Source: Lentisphaerota bacterium
GTDB lineage: Bacteria > Verrucomicrobiota > Lentisphaeria > Oligosphaerales > JABHEG01
NCBI GenBank assembly: GCA_018676675.1
Contig: JABHEG010000196.1
Location: 59,604-123,603 of the forward strand
DNA: 64,000 nt
Direction of reading: 5' to 3'
Below are positions 46,359 to 55,151 of the stretch, one piece after another; within the stretch, counting starts at the first letter, position 1; every line of letters starts with the position of its first letter. The position numbers and the translations under genes are program-made. Below the pieces are notes generated by a model. The model searched no databases. It was not told the DNA's origin and saw only the letters and a list, made by a program, of their open reading frames with translations.

Positions 46359-47392
46359 AAGCACTCGTCAAGACCCAGAAAGGTGTCGGTTTCATTGAGG
46401 TCCGCGACGTTCCCGAGCCCACGCCCGGGCCGGGCGAGGTCAAGATCAAGGTTGAGGCGTGCGGGATCTGCGGATCCGATATCCATGTCCGGCATGACTC
46501 CTTCCCTTACTGGCCCCCGGTCATCCTCGGGCACGAGTTCACCGGCACCGTCGTAGAGCTCGGTCCGGACTGTCAGCACGCGACCCTTGGTGACCGAATC
46601 GTCGCAGAACCCCACACACTGGCCTGCGGTCAGTGCGCGCTTTGCCGCACGGGGAATGTCCAGATCTGCCCATCGAAACGCTCTCCTGGGTGGGGCATCG
46701 ATGGCGGCATGGCCGAGTATATCTGCTACCCGGAACGCCTCCTGCACACGATTCCCGATGACATGAGCTGGGACCAGGCCGCCGTGGTCGAGCCCACCGC
46801 CAATGCGGTGACGGATCTCCTGCTGAATACCCGCGTGACCCCGGGAGACACCGTTGTCGTCCTGGGCCCCGGGCCCATCGGCCTGATGTCCGCAATGGTT
46901 GCCCGAGCCGCCGGAGCGACACAAGTCATTATCATCGGCACCCCCGGAGACGTCGACCTGCGGATTCGTGCCGCAAACGAGCTCGGCTTCGCAGACACCG
47001 TCGTGCTCGGTGAACAGGACCCGATTGCTTTCGTCGAAGAGAGGACCAACGGTTTGGGGGCGGACGTCGTAGTGGAGTGCAGCGGTGCCCCGAAGGGAAT
47101 TGCGAGCACCGTTGACTTCGTTCGGAAACGCGGCAAGATCTGCGCCATCGGCCTGACCGGGAACCGCCCCGTCGAACTCCCCTGGGACAAGTTCCAGTTC
47201 AAGGTCGTTGACGTCCACTTCAGCCTATCCACGGAGTACGAATCCTGGGACCGGACGATCGCCCTCATCCACAGTGGCCTGGTCCCGGCTGAGAAGCTCA
47301 TCACGCACCGGGAGCCCCTGGAAAACTGGGAGCAGGTGTTCGACGCCATCGAGAATCTGCAGGCCCTCAAAGGCGTCCTCATCCCCGGGTGA
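46355..47392 (+). CDS. zinc-dependent alcohol dehydrogenase (MDR family)
   Basis: The 345-residue protein has catalytic zinc ligands in CGICGSD (Cys39) and GHE (His60, Glu61), structural zinc cysteines 91, 94, 97 and 105, and the NAD motif GPGPIG (171-176). It resembles sorbitol or threonine dehydrogenase-like MDR enzymes. It is last in the tightly packed part of the operon, overlapping the M20 gene by 4 bases. Confidence 0.93.
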   Translation: MKALVKTQKGVGFIEVRDVPEPTPGPGEVKIKVEACGICGSDIHVRHDSFPYWPPVILGHEFTGTVVELGPDCQHATLGDRIVAEPHTLACGQCALCRTGNVQICPSKRSPGWGIDGGMAEYICYPERLLHTIPDDMSWDQAAVVEPTANAVTDLLLNTRVTPGDTVVVLGPGPIGLMSAMVARAAGATQVIIIGTPGDVDLRIRAANELGFADTVVLGEQDPIAFVEERTNGLGADVVVECSGAPKGIASTVDFVRKRGKICAIGLTGNRPVELPWDKFQFKVVDVHFSLSTEYESWDRTIALIHSGLVPAEKLITHREPLENWEQVFDAIENLQALKGVLIPG

Positions 47393-47778
47393 GCTGTCCT
47401 CTCCTCTCCCATCAGATCCGCGCACAACGTAAGCGGTCTCTTACAGACAAGCACCGACGGGAGGAAGACCGCTCCTGTTAGTCGCGGCTCTGCCGAACAA
47501 CGGATGCTCTAAACCGAGCGGCGCACAACGTAAGCGGTCTCTTACAGACAAGCACCGACGGGAGGAAGACCGCTCCTGTTAGTCGCGGTTCTGCCGAACA
47601 ACGGATGCTCTAAACCGAGCGGCGCACAACGTAAGCGGTCCTTCCTGCCCGAGCCGGGAACAACGTAAGTCGTCTTCCCCTCGAGTCACATGCCGTGCAC
47701 TTGCCTTGCCCTGGTGCTATCTTCCCTGATCACCAGCGGACGTGATGAGCAGACTGACTACCAGGAAGGAAGAATACC
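47393..47778. repeat. 101 bp tandem array, family B
   Basis: Units start at 47420 and 47521, with a partial third at 47622; the period is 101 bases and the copies differ at only a few positions. Each unit contains GTAAGCGGTCT and its inverse AGACCGCT, so it can fold into a long hairpin. The 20 bases TCCTGTTAGTCGCGGTTCTG (47574-47593) match 33311-33330 on the other strand. No gene is present. Confidence 0.85.
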
Positions 47779-48837
47779 ATGTCGGATCAGACCTATTTCG
47801 AGCGCGTCCATTCGCACACACCGTCTCCCGACTTTGAGAATCTTCTTGCTGTCTTGAACAAAGACGTCCCTGCAAGGCCGACCCTCTTCGAATTTTTCCT
47901 CAACGGACGACTCTACAACAGTCTCTCCAAAATCACCCCCAAACCGGGTGACGACGAGATGGTCAACCTTGAATACATCGTCGGGGCCTTCCAGCAGGCG
48001 GGGTATGACTACGTCACCTACAAGCCACCCCAGTTCGTCTTCCCGCGTGGGGTCCGGGAACGTGCCCAGACGATCTCACTGAATGACGGAGCAGTGATCA
48101 CCGACCGTGCAAGCCTCGACACCTGTCCCTGGATCGAGCCGGACGAGTGTGACTACTCTCAACTCGACAAGATTCGCGATGTCCTCCCCGACGGCATGAA
48201 GGTCGTCGTCAACGGCCCCGGCGGTGTCTTGGAGAACGTCATCGCACTGATGGGATACGAATCGCTGTGCTATGCCGTAGCCGACGATCCCGAACTGGCC
48301 CGGGACGTCTTTGATGCCGTCGGTGCACGCCTCCTGCGGCACTATGAGATCGCCGCACCTTACGAATCGGTCGGAGCCTGCATATCAAACGATGACTGGG
48401 GGTTCAAGACCCAACCGATGCTCTCACCCGACACCATGCGCGAATACTGCTTCCCCTGGCACAAGCGCTTCGTGGAAGTCGTCCATGCACACGGGAAGCC
48501 GGTGATTCTCCATTCCTGTGGACAGCCCGCCGAAATCATGGACGACGTGATCGAGGATATGAAGTTCGACGGGAGACACTCCTACGAGGACACGATCCAA
48601 CCCGTGGAGGAGGCGTACGAGCAATACGGGGAACGCATCGCCATTCTCGGCGGAATCGATGTCGACTTTGTCATCCGCTCCAGCCCGGATGAGGTGTATC
48701 AACGCTCCAAGGCCATGCTCAGACGCGCAGAGGGTCGCGGCAGTTTTGCACTCGGAACAGGCAATAGCGTCCCGGAGTACGTGCCGGACGAGAACTACTG
48801 CGCCATGACATGGGCTGCGCTGGAAGCGCGAGTCTAG
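47779..48837 (+). CDS. uroporphyrinogen decarboxylase (URO-D) family protein, MtaA/CmuA-like
   Basis: This 352-residue protein has the URO-D fold with the zinc-type motif ILHSCGQ (His245, Cys247) and QYGERIAILGGIDVD near the end, as in corrinoid methyltransferases rather than haem synthesis. Such proteins are often in catabolic clusters of PVC and anaerobic bacteria, moving methyl groups from methoxylated or methylated compounds; no corrinoid protein is in the window. AGGAAGGA precedes the ATG. Its stop codon TAG (48835-48837) is the left end of the MITE-like element. Confidence 0.88.
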   Translation: MSDQTYFERVHSHTPSPDFENLLAVLNKDVPARPTLFEFFLNGRLYNSLSKITPKPGDDEMVNLEYIVGAFQQAGYDYVTYKPPQFVFPRGVRERAQTISLNDGAVITDRASLDTCPWIEPDECDYSQLDKIRDVLPDGMKVVVNGPGGVLENVIALMGYESLCYAVADDPELARDVFDAVGARLLRHYEIAAPYESVGACISNDDWGFKTQPMLSPDTMREYCFPWHKRFVEVVHAHGKPVILHSCGQPAEIMDDVIEDMKFDGRHSYEDTIQPVEEAYEQYGERIAILGGIDVDFVIRSSPDEVYQRSKAMLRRAEGRGSFALGTGNSVPEYVPDENYCAMTWAALEARV

Positions 48838-49114
48838 TACCAAACTGCGCAAGTCAGTGTACGCCCTGACGAGGACGGGTCCGGGATGAGAGGAGTTCCG
48901 CCGGGCAAGGGGCGATGCCGTAGCATCGTCGTTGCCCGGCGGAGCGGCTCTCGCGTGGAACCGCCTCGGCGCAAATCGCTTGCTGCCCTTGTGGCGTGGG
49001 CTCACTCCGCCGACAGGAAGACATACCTCAGGTATGCCTGTCCAGGCGGCGGAGCACCCACACATCCACAATGGCGGCAATCAGGTGTACTCTGACTTCG
49101 ACAGCTTGGTACTA
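48835..49114. mobile_element. MITE-like element with about 34 bp terminal inverted repeats
   Basis: The left end TAGTACCAAACTGCGCAAGT (48835 onward) and the inverse of the right end, TAGTACCAAGCTGTCGAAGT (49114 backward), match over about 34 bases with few mismatches. Both outer ends are TA, fitting the TA target duplication of IS630/Tc1-mariner elements. Inside are two strong hairpins (48898-48942 and 49005-49054). No transposase frame fits in 280 bases, so it would be non-autonomous. Confidence 0.75.
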
Positions 49115-49275
49115 ACACACTAAACTCCTCCCCTGCTCACCATTGCATTTGCGGCCGGCGGCGCTAAAATGGCCTGCAGAAGCACGGATCCGTGCGCCGA
49201 CAGGGGGCGATGCCGACCACGTCTACGGCGTATCCCCCCGCCGGGAGCACTTCTCCACCAGGGAAGGGAAGAACA
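48838..49275. other. intergenic region holding the MITE-like element
   Basis: No gene is seen. From 48838 to 49114 the sequence is the inverted-repeat element. The rest (49115-49275) leads to the GYF/RDD gene; an SD-like GGAAGGGAAG lies before its ATG at 49276. Confidence 0.6.
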
Positions 49276-50067
49276 ATGGAATGGTATTTCATACAAGACG
49301 GCGAGCAGGCTGGTCCGCTCTCGGATGAGGCATTCGCCCAGCACGTCACCGACGGCATCATTTCACCCGAGACGCTCGTCTGGAACGAGACGATGGACGA
49401 CTGGTGCAAGCAGGGGGAGCTGGCAGCAACACCGGCAGCAGCCCCCGCCCCGGCTGTTGACTCACAAGCTCCCCTCGTGGAAGCTGCCGTTCCGGAAACG
49501 GCTTCGCGAGACGGAGTCTGTGCTGAGTGCGGGAACACGTTCCCGAGTGATGACATGGTCGTGATCGACGGCGTTTCCGTCTGCGCAGCCTGCAAACCCG
49601 TCGCGCTCCAGAAGGTCAAAGAGGGCGTCGACCTTCCCACAACCATGAACTATGCAGGCTTCTGGACCCGCTTTGGCGCAAAGTTCATTGATGGGATGCT
49701 CCTGATGGTCGTCAACTGGACGATCACGGCCATCTTCGCCGGCATAGCCGGAGCAATCGGGGGAAACAACTCCCATGTGCTGATGGGGGCATCGGCCGTC
49801 AGCATGCTCTGCAACCTCTTCATCGGGGCGAGTTACACGACTTACTTCCTGGGTAGCCGGGGCGCTACCCTGGGCAAGATGGCCTGCGGAATCCGTGTGG
49901 TCATGGCGGACGGCGGAAGCATCTCGTACGGTCGGGCGCTGGGACGACACTTCGCTGAAATGCTGAGCGGGATGACCCTGATGATCGGCTATATCATCGC
50001 TGCATTCGATTCTGAGAAGCGCACCCTGCATGACCACATCTGCGGCACACGCGTGGTGATGAAGTAG
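49276..50067 (+). CDS. GYF_2 / zinc-ribbon / RDD membrane protein
   Basis: The 263-residue protein has a GYF_2-like start (WYFIQDGEQAGPLS, about 1-45), an Ala/Pro linker, a zinc ribbon (Cys82, 85, 103, 106) and an RDD domain (about 126-263) with FWTRFGAKFIDG (Arg132, Asp139), four hydrophobic segments and GATLGKMACGIRVV. RDD proteins are poorly known membrane proteins. It opens a ten-gene cluster; the next gene starts 12 bases later. Confidence 0.87.
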   Translation: MEWYFIQDGEQAGPLSDEAFAQHVTDGIISPETLVWNETMDDWCKQGELAATPAAAPAPAVDSQAPLVEAAVPETASRDGVCAECGNTFPSDDMVVIDGVSVCAACKPVALQKVKEGVDLPTTMNYAGFWTRFGAKFIDGMLLMVVNWTITAIFAGIAGAIGGNNSHVLMGASAVSMLCNLFIGASYTTYFLGSRGATLGKMACGIRVVMADGGSISYGRALGRHFAEMLSGMTLMIGYIIAAFDSEKRTLHDHICGTRVVMK

Positions 50068-50079
50068 CCAGGTCATTCC

Positions 50080-50673
50080 ATGAAAATTCAGCCGGTCAGG
50101 TGCACGAAGTGTGAGGGGGCCCTGCCCCCGGATGTCGTCTTGGGCTCCCATCCCCCCGACGGCACCTGCCCCCACTGCGACTGCCGGAACATCGTCCACA
50201 CCTTCCCAGCCCTGCTCGACCCCCTCGAAAAGGGCCGTGAAGCGGACGCGCTTGTCCTCGACTCCGATGCAAGTTGCTTCTACCATGGCACGAAGTCGGC
50301 CGAAACGGTGTGCGATGGCTGCGGCCGTTTCCTCTGCAGCCTCTGTGACCTTCCAGTCGGAGATCAGCACCTCTGCCCCGTCTGTCTGAAAAACAGCCGC
50401 GAGACGCATGAGGAGCCGACCCTGCAGCGGGAACGCTCACTCCACGACAGCATTGCTCTGGCCGTTGCCATCTACCCCATGTTACTCGTCTGGGTCACCA
50501 TCGTGACCGCCCCGGTCACGCTGTTCCTGGTGTTTCGGCACCGGAAGACGCCGCTGAGCCTCGTCCGACGATCACGTTGGCGTGCATGGTTGGCCGTTCT
50601 GTTTGCACTCATGCAGATCGGCGGCTGGCTCACGCTGCTCGCGTTCTTCATCCTAAAGGACGCGTGGACGTGA
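50080..50673 (+). CDS. zinc-ribbon / B-box-type zinc finger membrane protein
   Basis: I do not know the family. The 197-residue protein has a zinc ribbon (Cys8, 11, 30, 33) and a B-box-like finger (Cys66-x2-His69-x8-Cys78-x2-Cys81-x4-Cys86-x2-Cys89-x7-His97-x-Cys99-x2-Cys102), then two membrane segments (about 124-152 and 168-192). The same B-box spacing recurs in the small gene two places downstream. Its stop overlaps the next start (GTGA). Confidence 0.78.
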   Translation: MKIQPVRCTKCEGALPPDVVLGSHPPDGTCPHCDCRNIVHTFPALLDPLEKGREADALVLDSDASCFYHGTKSAETVCDGCGRFLCSLCDLPVGDQHLCPVCLKNSRETHEEPTLQRERSLHDSIALAVAIYPMLLVWVTIVTAPVTLFLVFRHRKTPLSLVRRSRWRAWLAVLFALMQIGGWLTLLAFFILKDAWT

Positions 50674-51851
50674 AAGACAGACAGCTGAACTACAAAAAGC
50701 TCACGGGCAAGGGCAGGCGTAATGCCAGTCTGATCGTGCCCACGGGGACCTCCTGCTCACTGTGGCTGGGGGACGACCACCTGCTTTCGGTGGAAAATAC
50801 CGGATTCATCGAGAAATACAGACGCTTTTTCTACCGGGATATCCAGTCCATCTGCCTCCACCGCTCCCTGCGTGGGCGAATCCTCGCGATCGTCTACGGT
50901 TCGCTGCTGGCCCTCACGCTGCTGCTGACGTTCCTTGCCGCTGGCGACATCGCCTGGCAGACCTTGTGGATCATCCTGGATGTGGTTTTCCTCGTTCCCC
51001 TGGGAATCAACCTGGTCCTCGGCCCAACATGTATCTGCTTCATTCGGACGTCTGTGCAGACGGAACAGCTCCCCTCCATGAGTCGACTTCGGCTCGCCCG
51101 CAAGGCGCTGGCAAAGCTGACGCCTCGTATCGAGGAAGCCCAAGCGTCCCTCCCGTCTCTTGCGGAACGCCGAGACGATCCGGAGGTCATCGCCGCACTG
51201 ACGGCCCCAGACCCTCCGGCAGAGATCCAGAGCCGCAAATCGCGCACCAAGTGGGGCCCGGGGTACGTCTTCCACTGGGGGCTCTTCTCTGCCCTCATCG
51301 CTCAAGGCATCGGGGCCTACTTCATCTTCACCCGGGAGAGCGCTCTGGCGGCGGCGTTCACACTGGCGGCACTCGTTCTCGCCTCAATGAGCGGAGTCGC
51401 TGCCATTGTTACCCAACGAAGACGGGAGGAGCACGGACTCCTTCCTCTCCTGTCCATCGCGGCCACCGCCGGCTGCTTCGTGTTGCTGGCCGTGACGTAT
51501 GGCCTCTACACCGCATCGCTGGTTGCCCTGGCCAACCCTGAAGGCAGTTTCGGTGAGAACTTCATGGCCGGGCAGAATGTTGCCAAGCAAGTGGGCCGAT
51601 TCCTGACCGCCTGGACCGACATGAGCACGCCATTTCTGTACGAAGCAATGGTGGGACTGATGGTGGGTTCCGTGCTCATGGGCGGCCTCGGCGTCCTGCT
51701 CCTGCTGCGCCATCGACGCTCCCCCGGTCAAGCTCGGGCGATGCCTCCGGGAATCCCCCCAGCTACCCCGTCCGCCGCCGCCCATGCTCAAGCATCCCCT
51801 CCTCCGTCTCCTCCACCTACTGAGAGCGCATCTTCGTCAGAGGAGCTGTGA
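50670..51851 (+). CDS. multi-pass membrane protein of unknown function
   Basis: GTG 50670 overlaps the previous stop by 4 bases, with AAAGGA 9 bases before it. The 393-residue protein starts with a short domain (LIVPTGTSCSLWLGDDHLLS, FFYRDIQSICLHR) that may be PH-like, then has about six hydrophobic segments and a Pro/Ser-rich C-terminus. No family is recognised. Position between two B-box proteins suggests one membrane complex. Confidence 0.72.
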   Translation: MKDRQLNYKKLTGKGRRNASLIVPTGTSCSLWLGDDHLLSVENTGFIEKYRRFFYRDIQSICLHRSLRGRILAIVYGSLLALTLLLTFLAAGDIAWQTLWIILDVVFLVPLGINLVLGPTCICFIRTSVQTEQLPSMSRLRLARKALAKLTPRIEEAQASLPSLAERRDDPEVIAALTAPDPPAEIQSRKSRTKWGPGYVFHWGLFSALIAQGIGAYFIFTRESALAAAFTLAALVLASMSGVAAIVTQRRREEHGLLPLLSIAATAGCFVLLAVTYGLYTASLVALANPEGSFGENFMAGQNVAKQVGRFLTAWTDMSTPFLYEAMVGLMVGSVLMGGLGVLLLLRHRRSPGQARAMPPGIPPATPSAAAHAQASPPPSPPPTESASSSEEL

Positions 51852-52177
51852 TGGCCGAAGGGCTCCTACGAACTCGCTGCTTCAACCATGCCACCCGGGA
51901 AGCCGTGGCCCGGTGCCCGGAATGTCGGCGCCATTTCTGCCGTGAGTGCGTCACCGAACACGACGCCCGCGTCGTCTGCGCCTCCTGTCTGGCTCAACTG
52001 GCAGAAGATGCCCACGAGCGGCGCCCCACGCGCCAACTTCTCAGTAGAGCAACGCTTTCCTGCGCGGCCCTGGTAGTCACGTGGCTGAGCTTCTACCTGC
52101 TCGGGCGCGGATTGCTTATGGTACCAAGTACGTTCCACGAAGGCACCGTCTGGGAGGAGGTCTTCGAAGCCGAATGA
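51851..52177 (+). CDS. small B-box-type zinc finger protein with one membrane segment
   Basis: ATG 51851 shares one base with the previous stop (TGATG). The 108-residue protein has Cys10-x2-His13-x8-Cys22-x2-Cys25-x4-Cys30-x2-Cys33-x3-His37-x5-Cys43-x2-Cys46, the same finger as in the gene at 50080, then one membrane segment (about 68-90). The stop overlaps the next ATG by 4 bases. Confidence 0.75.
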   Translation: MAEGLLRTRCFNHATREAVARCPECRRHFCRECVTEHDARVVCASCLAQLAEDAHERRPTRQLLSRATLSCAALVVTWLSFYLLGRGLLMVPSTFHEGTVWEEVFEAE

Positions 52178-53826
52178 GCAGCGCCCCAAAAGGAACAATA
52201 GCTTCGGAGCGCGGGGGGCTCGCCCTTCTCGAGGAAGCGTACCATTCCTTGCGCGGAATCCCCCTGAGTCTTCTCGCTACCTATTACCTGGGAACACTGC
52301 CATTCGTTCTCTGCCTTCTCTACTTCTGGGCTGACATGAGCGGAAGTGCCTTCGCCGCAAAACGCCTTCCCGGTGCGTCGCTCGGGCTGGCGATTCTGTT
52401 TGTGTGGATGAAGGTCCTCCAAGCATGCTTTGCCGCCGGTTTCCGGGCCCGTTGTGCCAACCGTCCACCGCCGCCACTCAACCCCAGGACCCTTCTGGCC
52501 ATCGCGTTCCTTCAGGGAGTCGTGCAACCAACGGGGTTCATTCTTCTGCCGCTGGCGTCCCTCGTCATGTTGCCGGCTGCCTGGTGTTACGCCTTTTACC
52601 AGTGCATTCTCATTCCCACGCCAGCCGAAGCCGGAGATCTCTCCACGCTGATCGGCCGAGCATCCAACCAAGCCCGGCTTTGGCCTCGCCAGAACCACGT
52701 GGCCCTGGGAGTGCTGACCGTGGTAGCACTCGCCGTCTACATGAACCTGACGGTTGGTCTGACGTTCGCTCCGTTCCTCCTCAAGCAGCTGACCGGCATC
52801 GAGACAGTATTTACGCGCAGTTCGTACTACACGCTCAACAGCACGCTGCTCGCAGTGGCGGTGGCAGGTACGTACCTGCTCGTGGATCCTCTGGTCAAAG
52901 CGCTCTATGCCCTGCGTTGCCACTACGGGGAATCGCTTCACACGGCCGAGGACCTGCGGGCTGATCTGCGACGCTGCCGGGCATCACGAGTCGCTCCCCT
53001 GATTGCCCTCGCAGCGTTGCTGGCAACCGGGGCAGCCGGGGCAGTCGAGGCCGAACAGCCCCGGAGCGTCGCTCCGCAGGAGATAGACAACGCCGTCAGC
53101 CGTACCCTGACTCAGCGCAAATTCGCCTGGCGGTTCCCACGCACCGGGCAGGACGAAGAGGCCGAGCGGGGCATCTTTGGGACCTTCCTTGACGAAGTCG
53201 TCGCAACCATGAAGCGTTGGGTGGCGGCAGTCGCTGACGCGGTAAACACGGCCCTCGATTGGCTGCGGTCCCTCTTCCCTGAACGAGTTCCCAGGCCGGC
53301 CCGGGGAGCGACCGGAACACTGGGATGGCTGGGCACAACCCACGCACTGATCTTCGTTCTCCTGGCACTTGCGGCTTCTGCCGTCGTCATCCTCCTCTGG
53401 CGACGCTGGCGGAAGCGAAGAACCCCGGAAGTGGAGGCCATTGAGGCCGCAGCTCTCCCAATGCCGGATCTAACAGAGGAGTTTATCAGGGCTGACGAAC
53501 GCCCCTCGGATGAGTGGCTGAATCTCGCCTCAGATCTCGTGGCGAAAGGCGACTACCGGCTCGCCCTTCGGGCCGTGTACCTGGCCTCGCTCGCTATGCT
53601 CGCACGGCACAGCATGATCACCATCGCCAAGTACAAATCGAACCTCGACTACCAGCACGAACTCTCCCGCCGAGGCCACGCCATACCAGACGTCCACGCC
53701 CTGTTCAGCCAAAACGTGCAAACATTCGATCGGGTCTGGTACGGGATGCACCCGGCAGCCGAAGGCGACATATCCCCGTTCATCTCAGCCGTTCAGCAAA
53801 TGGAGGAACACGTTGCCCGGCAATAA
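52174..53826 (+). CDS. membrane protein with DUF4129-like C-terminal part
   Basis: The 550-residue protein (ATG 52174) has several membrane segments in the first 230 residues, a soluble part, another segment near 400 (LIFVLLALAASAVVILLW) and a C-terminal domain (WLNLASDLVAKGDYRLALRAVYLASLAML) typical of DUF4129 proteins found next to MoxR/DUF58 genes. No transglutaminase triad is seen. The next gene starts inside its last 14 bases. Confidence 0.78.
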   Translation: MSSAPKGTIASERGGLALLEEAYHSLRGIPLSLLATYYLGTLPFVLCLLYFWADMSGSAFAAKRLPGASLGLAILFVWMKVLQACFAAGFRARCANRPPPPLNPRTLLAIAFLQGVVQPTGFILLPLASLVMLPAAWCYAFYQCILIPTPAEAGDLSTLIGRASNQARLWPRQNHVALGVLTVVALAVYMNLTVGLTFAPFLLKQLTGIETVFTRSSYYTLNSTLLAVAVAGTYLLVDPLVKALYALRCHYGESLHTAEDLRADLRRCRASRVAPLIALAALLATGAAGAVEAEQPRSVAPQEIDNAVSRTLTQRKFAWRFPRTGQDEEAERGIFGTFLDEVVATMKRWVAAVADAVNTALDWLRSLFPERVPRPARGATGTLGWLGTTHALIFVLLALAASAVVILLWRRWRKRRTPEVEAIEAAALPMPDLTEEFIRADERPSDEWLNLASDLVAKGDYRLALRAVYLASLAMLARHSMITIAKYKSNLDYQHELSRRGHAIPDVHALFSQNVQTFDRVWYGMHPAAEGDISPFISAVQQMEEHVARQ

Positions 53827-55105
53827 GGCACCAATCTTCTTCGCACTCGTCCTGGGCAGCCTGTTCTGCTACGGCATCGTGCACCTGTTGCTCATGCGCT
53901 TCACGGTCGGCGATGTCTACCCGCCGTACTCTTCCCTCCGCTCAGACCCTGTTGGCGCTGAAGTGCTACACGATTCCCTGAAACTCATCCCCAATCTGAG
54001 CGTAGAGCGACTGCTCAGGCCAATTGATGATGTGGCAATTCCTGACCAGGCATTGGTCCTGTTCCTCAACGCTCCGGCGGAGGACTTTTCAGCACCTCAA
54101 CTCGACAGCCTTGAACACGCCATGGTAAGCGGAGCCCACGTCTTCGTCTCAGTTCCTCCACCGAAACGCGGCAGGCGTACGCCCCCTCCCAAGCCATCGG
54201 TTGTCGATCAGGAATCCCCACCATCGGATGACCGTTCTTCGCCATCTCCGGAGCCCTCCCCCACCCACGACACCCCGGACAGACCGGGCCAGTCCACCAG
54301 GCGCCCTCCGAATTTGCTTCGGCGCTGGAAGCTCGAGACGACCTCCCTCCAATCCCCGCCTTCCGCCGCCGAACCAAGGCAGGTACTAAGCCAGGATTCT
54401 CCCTCTCCACTCCCCGTCACCATTCCCTGGCACGGCACACATGCGTTCAGCGAATTGGATGAAGATTGGCAAGCCCTCTACGCCACCGATGACAGCGAAC
54501 CGGTGTTGATCACACGAAGAGTCGGCAGCGGCCGCCTTTCTCTCTCGACCGACACGTACCTGTTGAGCAACGAAGCGCTTCTGCAGGACAGACAACCCGG
54601 GCTCCTGGCCTGGCTCGTTGGTGACAGCCAGGCGGTCTTGTTCGATGAGACGCACTTCGGCATCGCCATCCAACCCGGAGTCATGACGTTCGTACGCAGC
54701 CATCGCCTGCACCTGGCCCTGCTGGCCCTGCTGGGGCTGGCGGCCCTCTTCGTTTGGCGTGCCACAAACAGCTTGGTGCCTCCCTGTGCTGAAGACACCA
54801 GCTCAGACGCCACCCCCCAAATTGGCAGGGATTCAGCAGATGCCCTCACCAATCTGGTTGCCCGCAGCCTGCCTCCCCTGAAAGCCCTCGAACAGTGCCT
54901 CACCGAGTTCGAGACAACGCTGGGACAGCGCGCCTCAGACTGGAGTGGGGAACTCGCCGAAGCCCGAAAACTCATTCAAGACGAACGGTCTCAGCCAGCC
55001 AGAAAGCGCAAGCCGGCAGAGTGTTACAATGCCATGCAACGCCTCCTTCAGAAGCGAAACACGTTCGCCGGCTCGAAAGGCAAAAGCAACATCGTGAGCC
55101 GCTGA
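53813..55105 (+). CDS. DUF4350-type membrane protein
   Basis: TTG 53813 is preceded by GGAGG. The 430-residue protein has an N-terminal membrane segment (about 7-28), then the DUF4350 region (VYPPYSSLRSDPVGAEVLHD, SVERLLRP, LSTDTYLLSNEALL) and a second membrane segment near 305-320, with a Pro/Ser-rich insert at about 115-190. DUF4350 genes are standard members of MoxR/DUF58 clusters. Function is unknown. Confidence 0.85.
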   Translation: MPGNKAPIFFALVLGSLFCYGIVHLLLMRFTVGDVYPPYSSLRSDPVGAEVLHDSLKLIPNLSVERLLRPIDDVAIPDQALVLFLNAPAEDFSAPQLDSLEHAMVSGAHVFVSVPPPKRGRRTPPPKPSVVDQESPPSDDRSSPSPEPSPTHDTPDRPGQSTRRPPNLLRRWKLETTSLQSPPSAAEPRQVLSQDSPSPLPVTIPWHGTHAFSELDEDWQALYATDDSEPVLITRRVGSGRLSLSTDTYLLSNEALLQDRQPGLLAWLVGDSQAVLFDETHFGIAIQPGVMTFVRSHRLHLALLALLGLAALFVWRATNSLVPPCAEDTSSDATPQIGRDSADALTNLVARSLPPLKALEQCLTEFETTLGQRASDWSGELAEARKLIQDERSQPARKRKPAECYNAMQRLLQKRNTFAGSKGKSNIVSR

Positions 55106-55151
55106 GTCGGCTGTTTCCCCGTACCCCCAGACCCTACACGGAGCTACAACG

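Noticed and set aside
47420..47690. CRISPR array
   Set aside because: Units are 101 bases in direct tandem with no unique spacers and no cas genes nearby.
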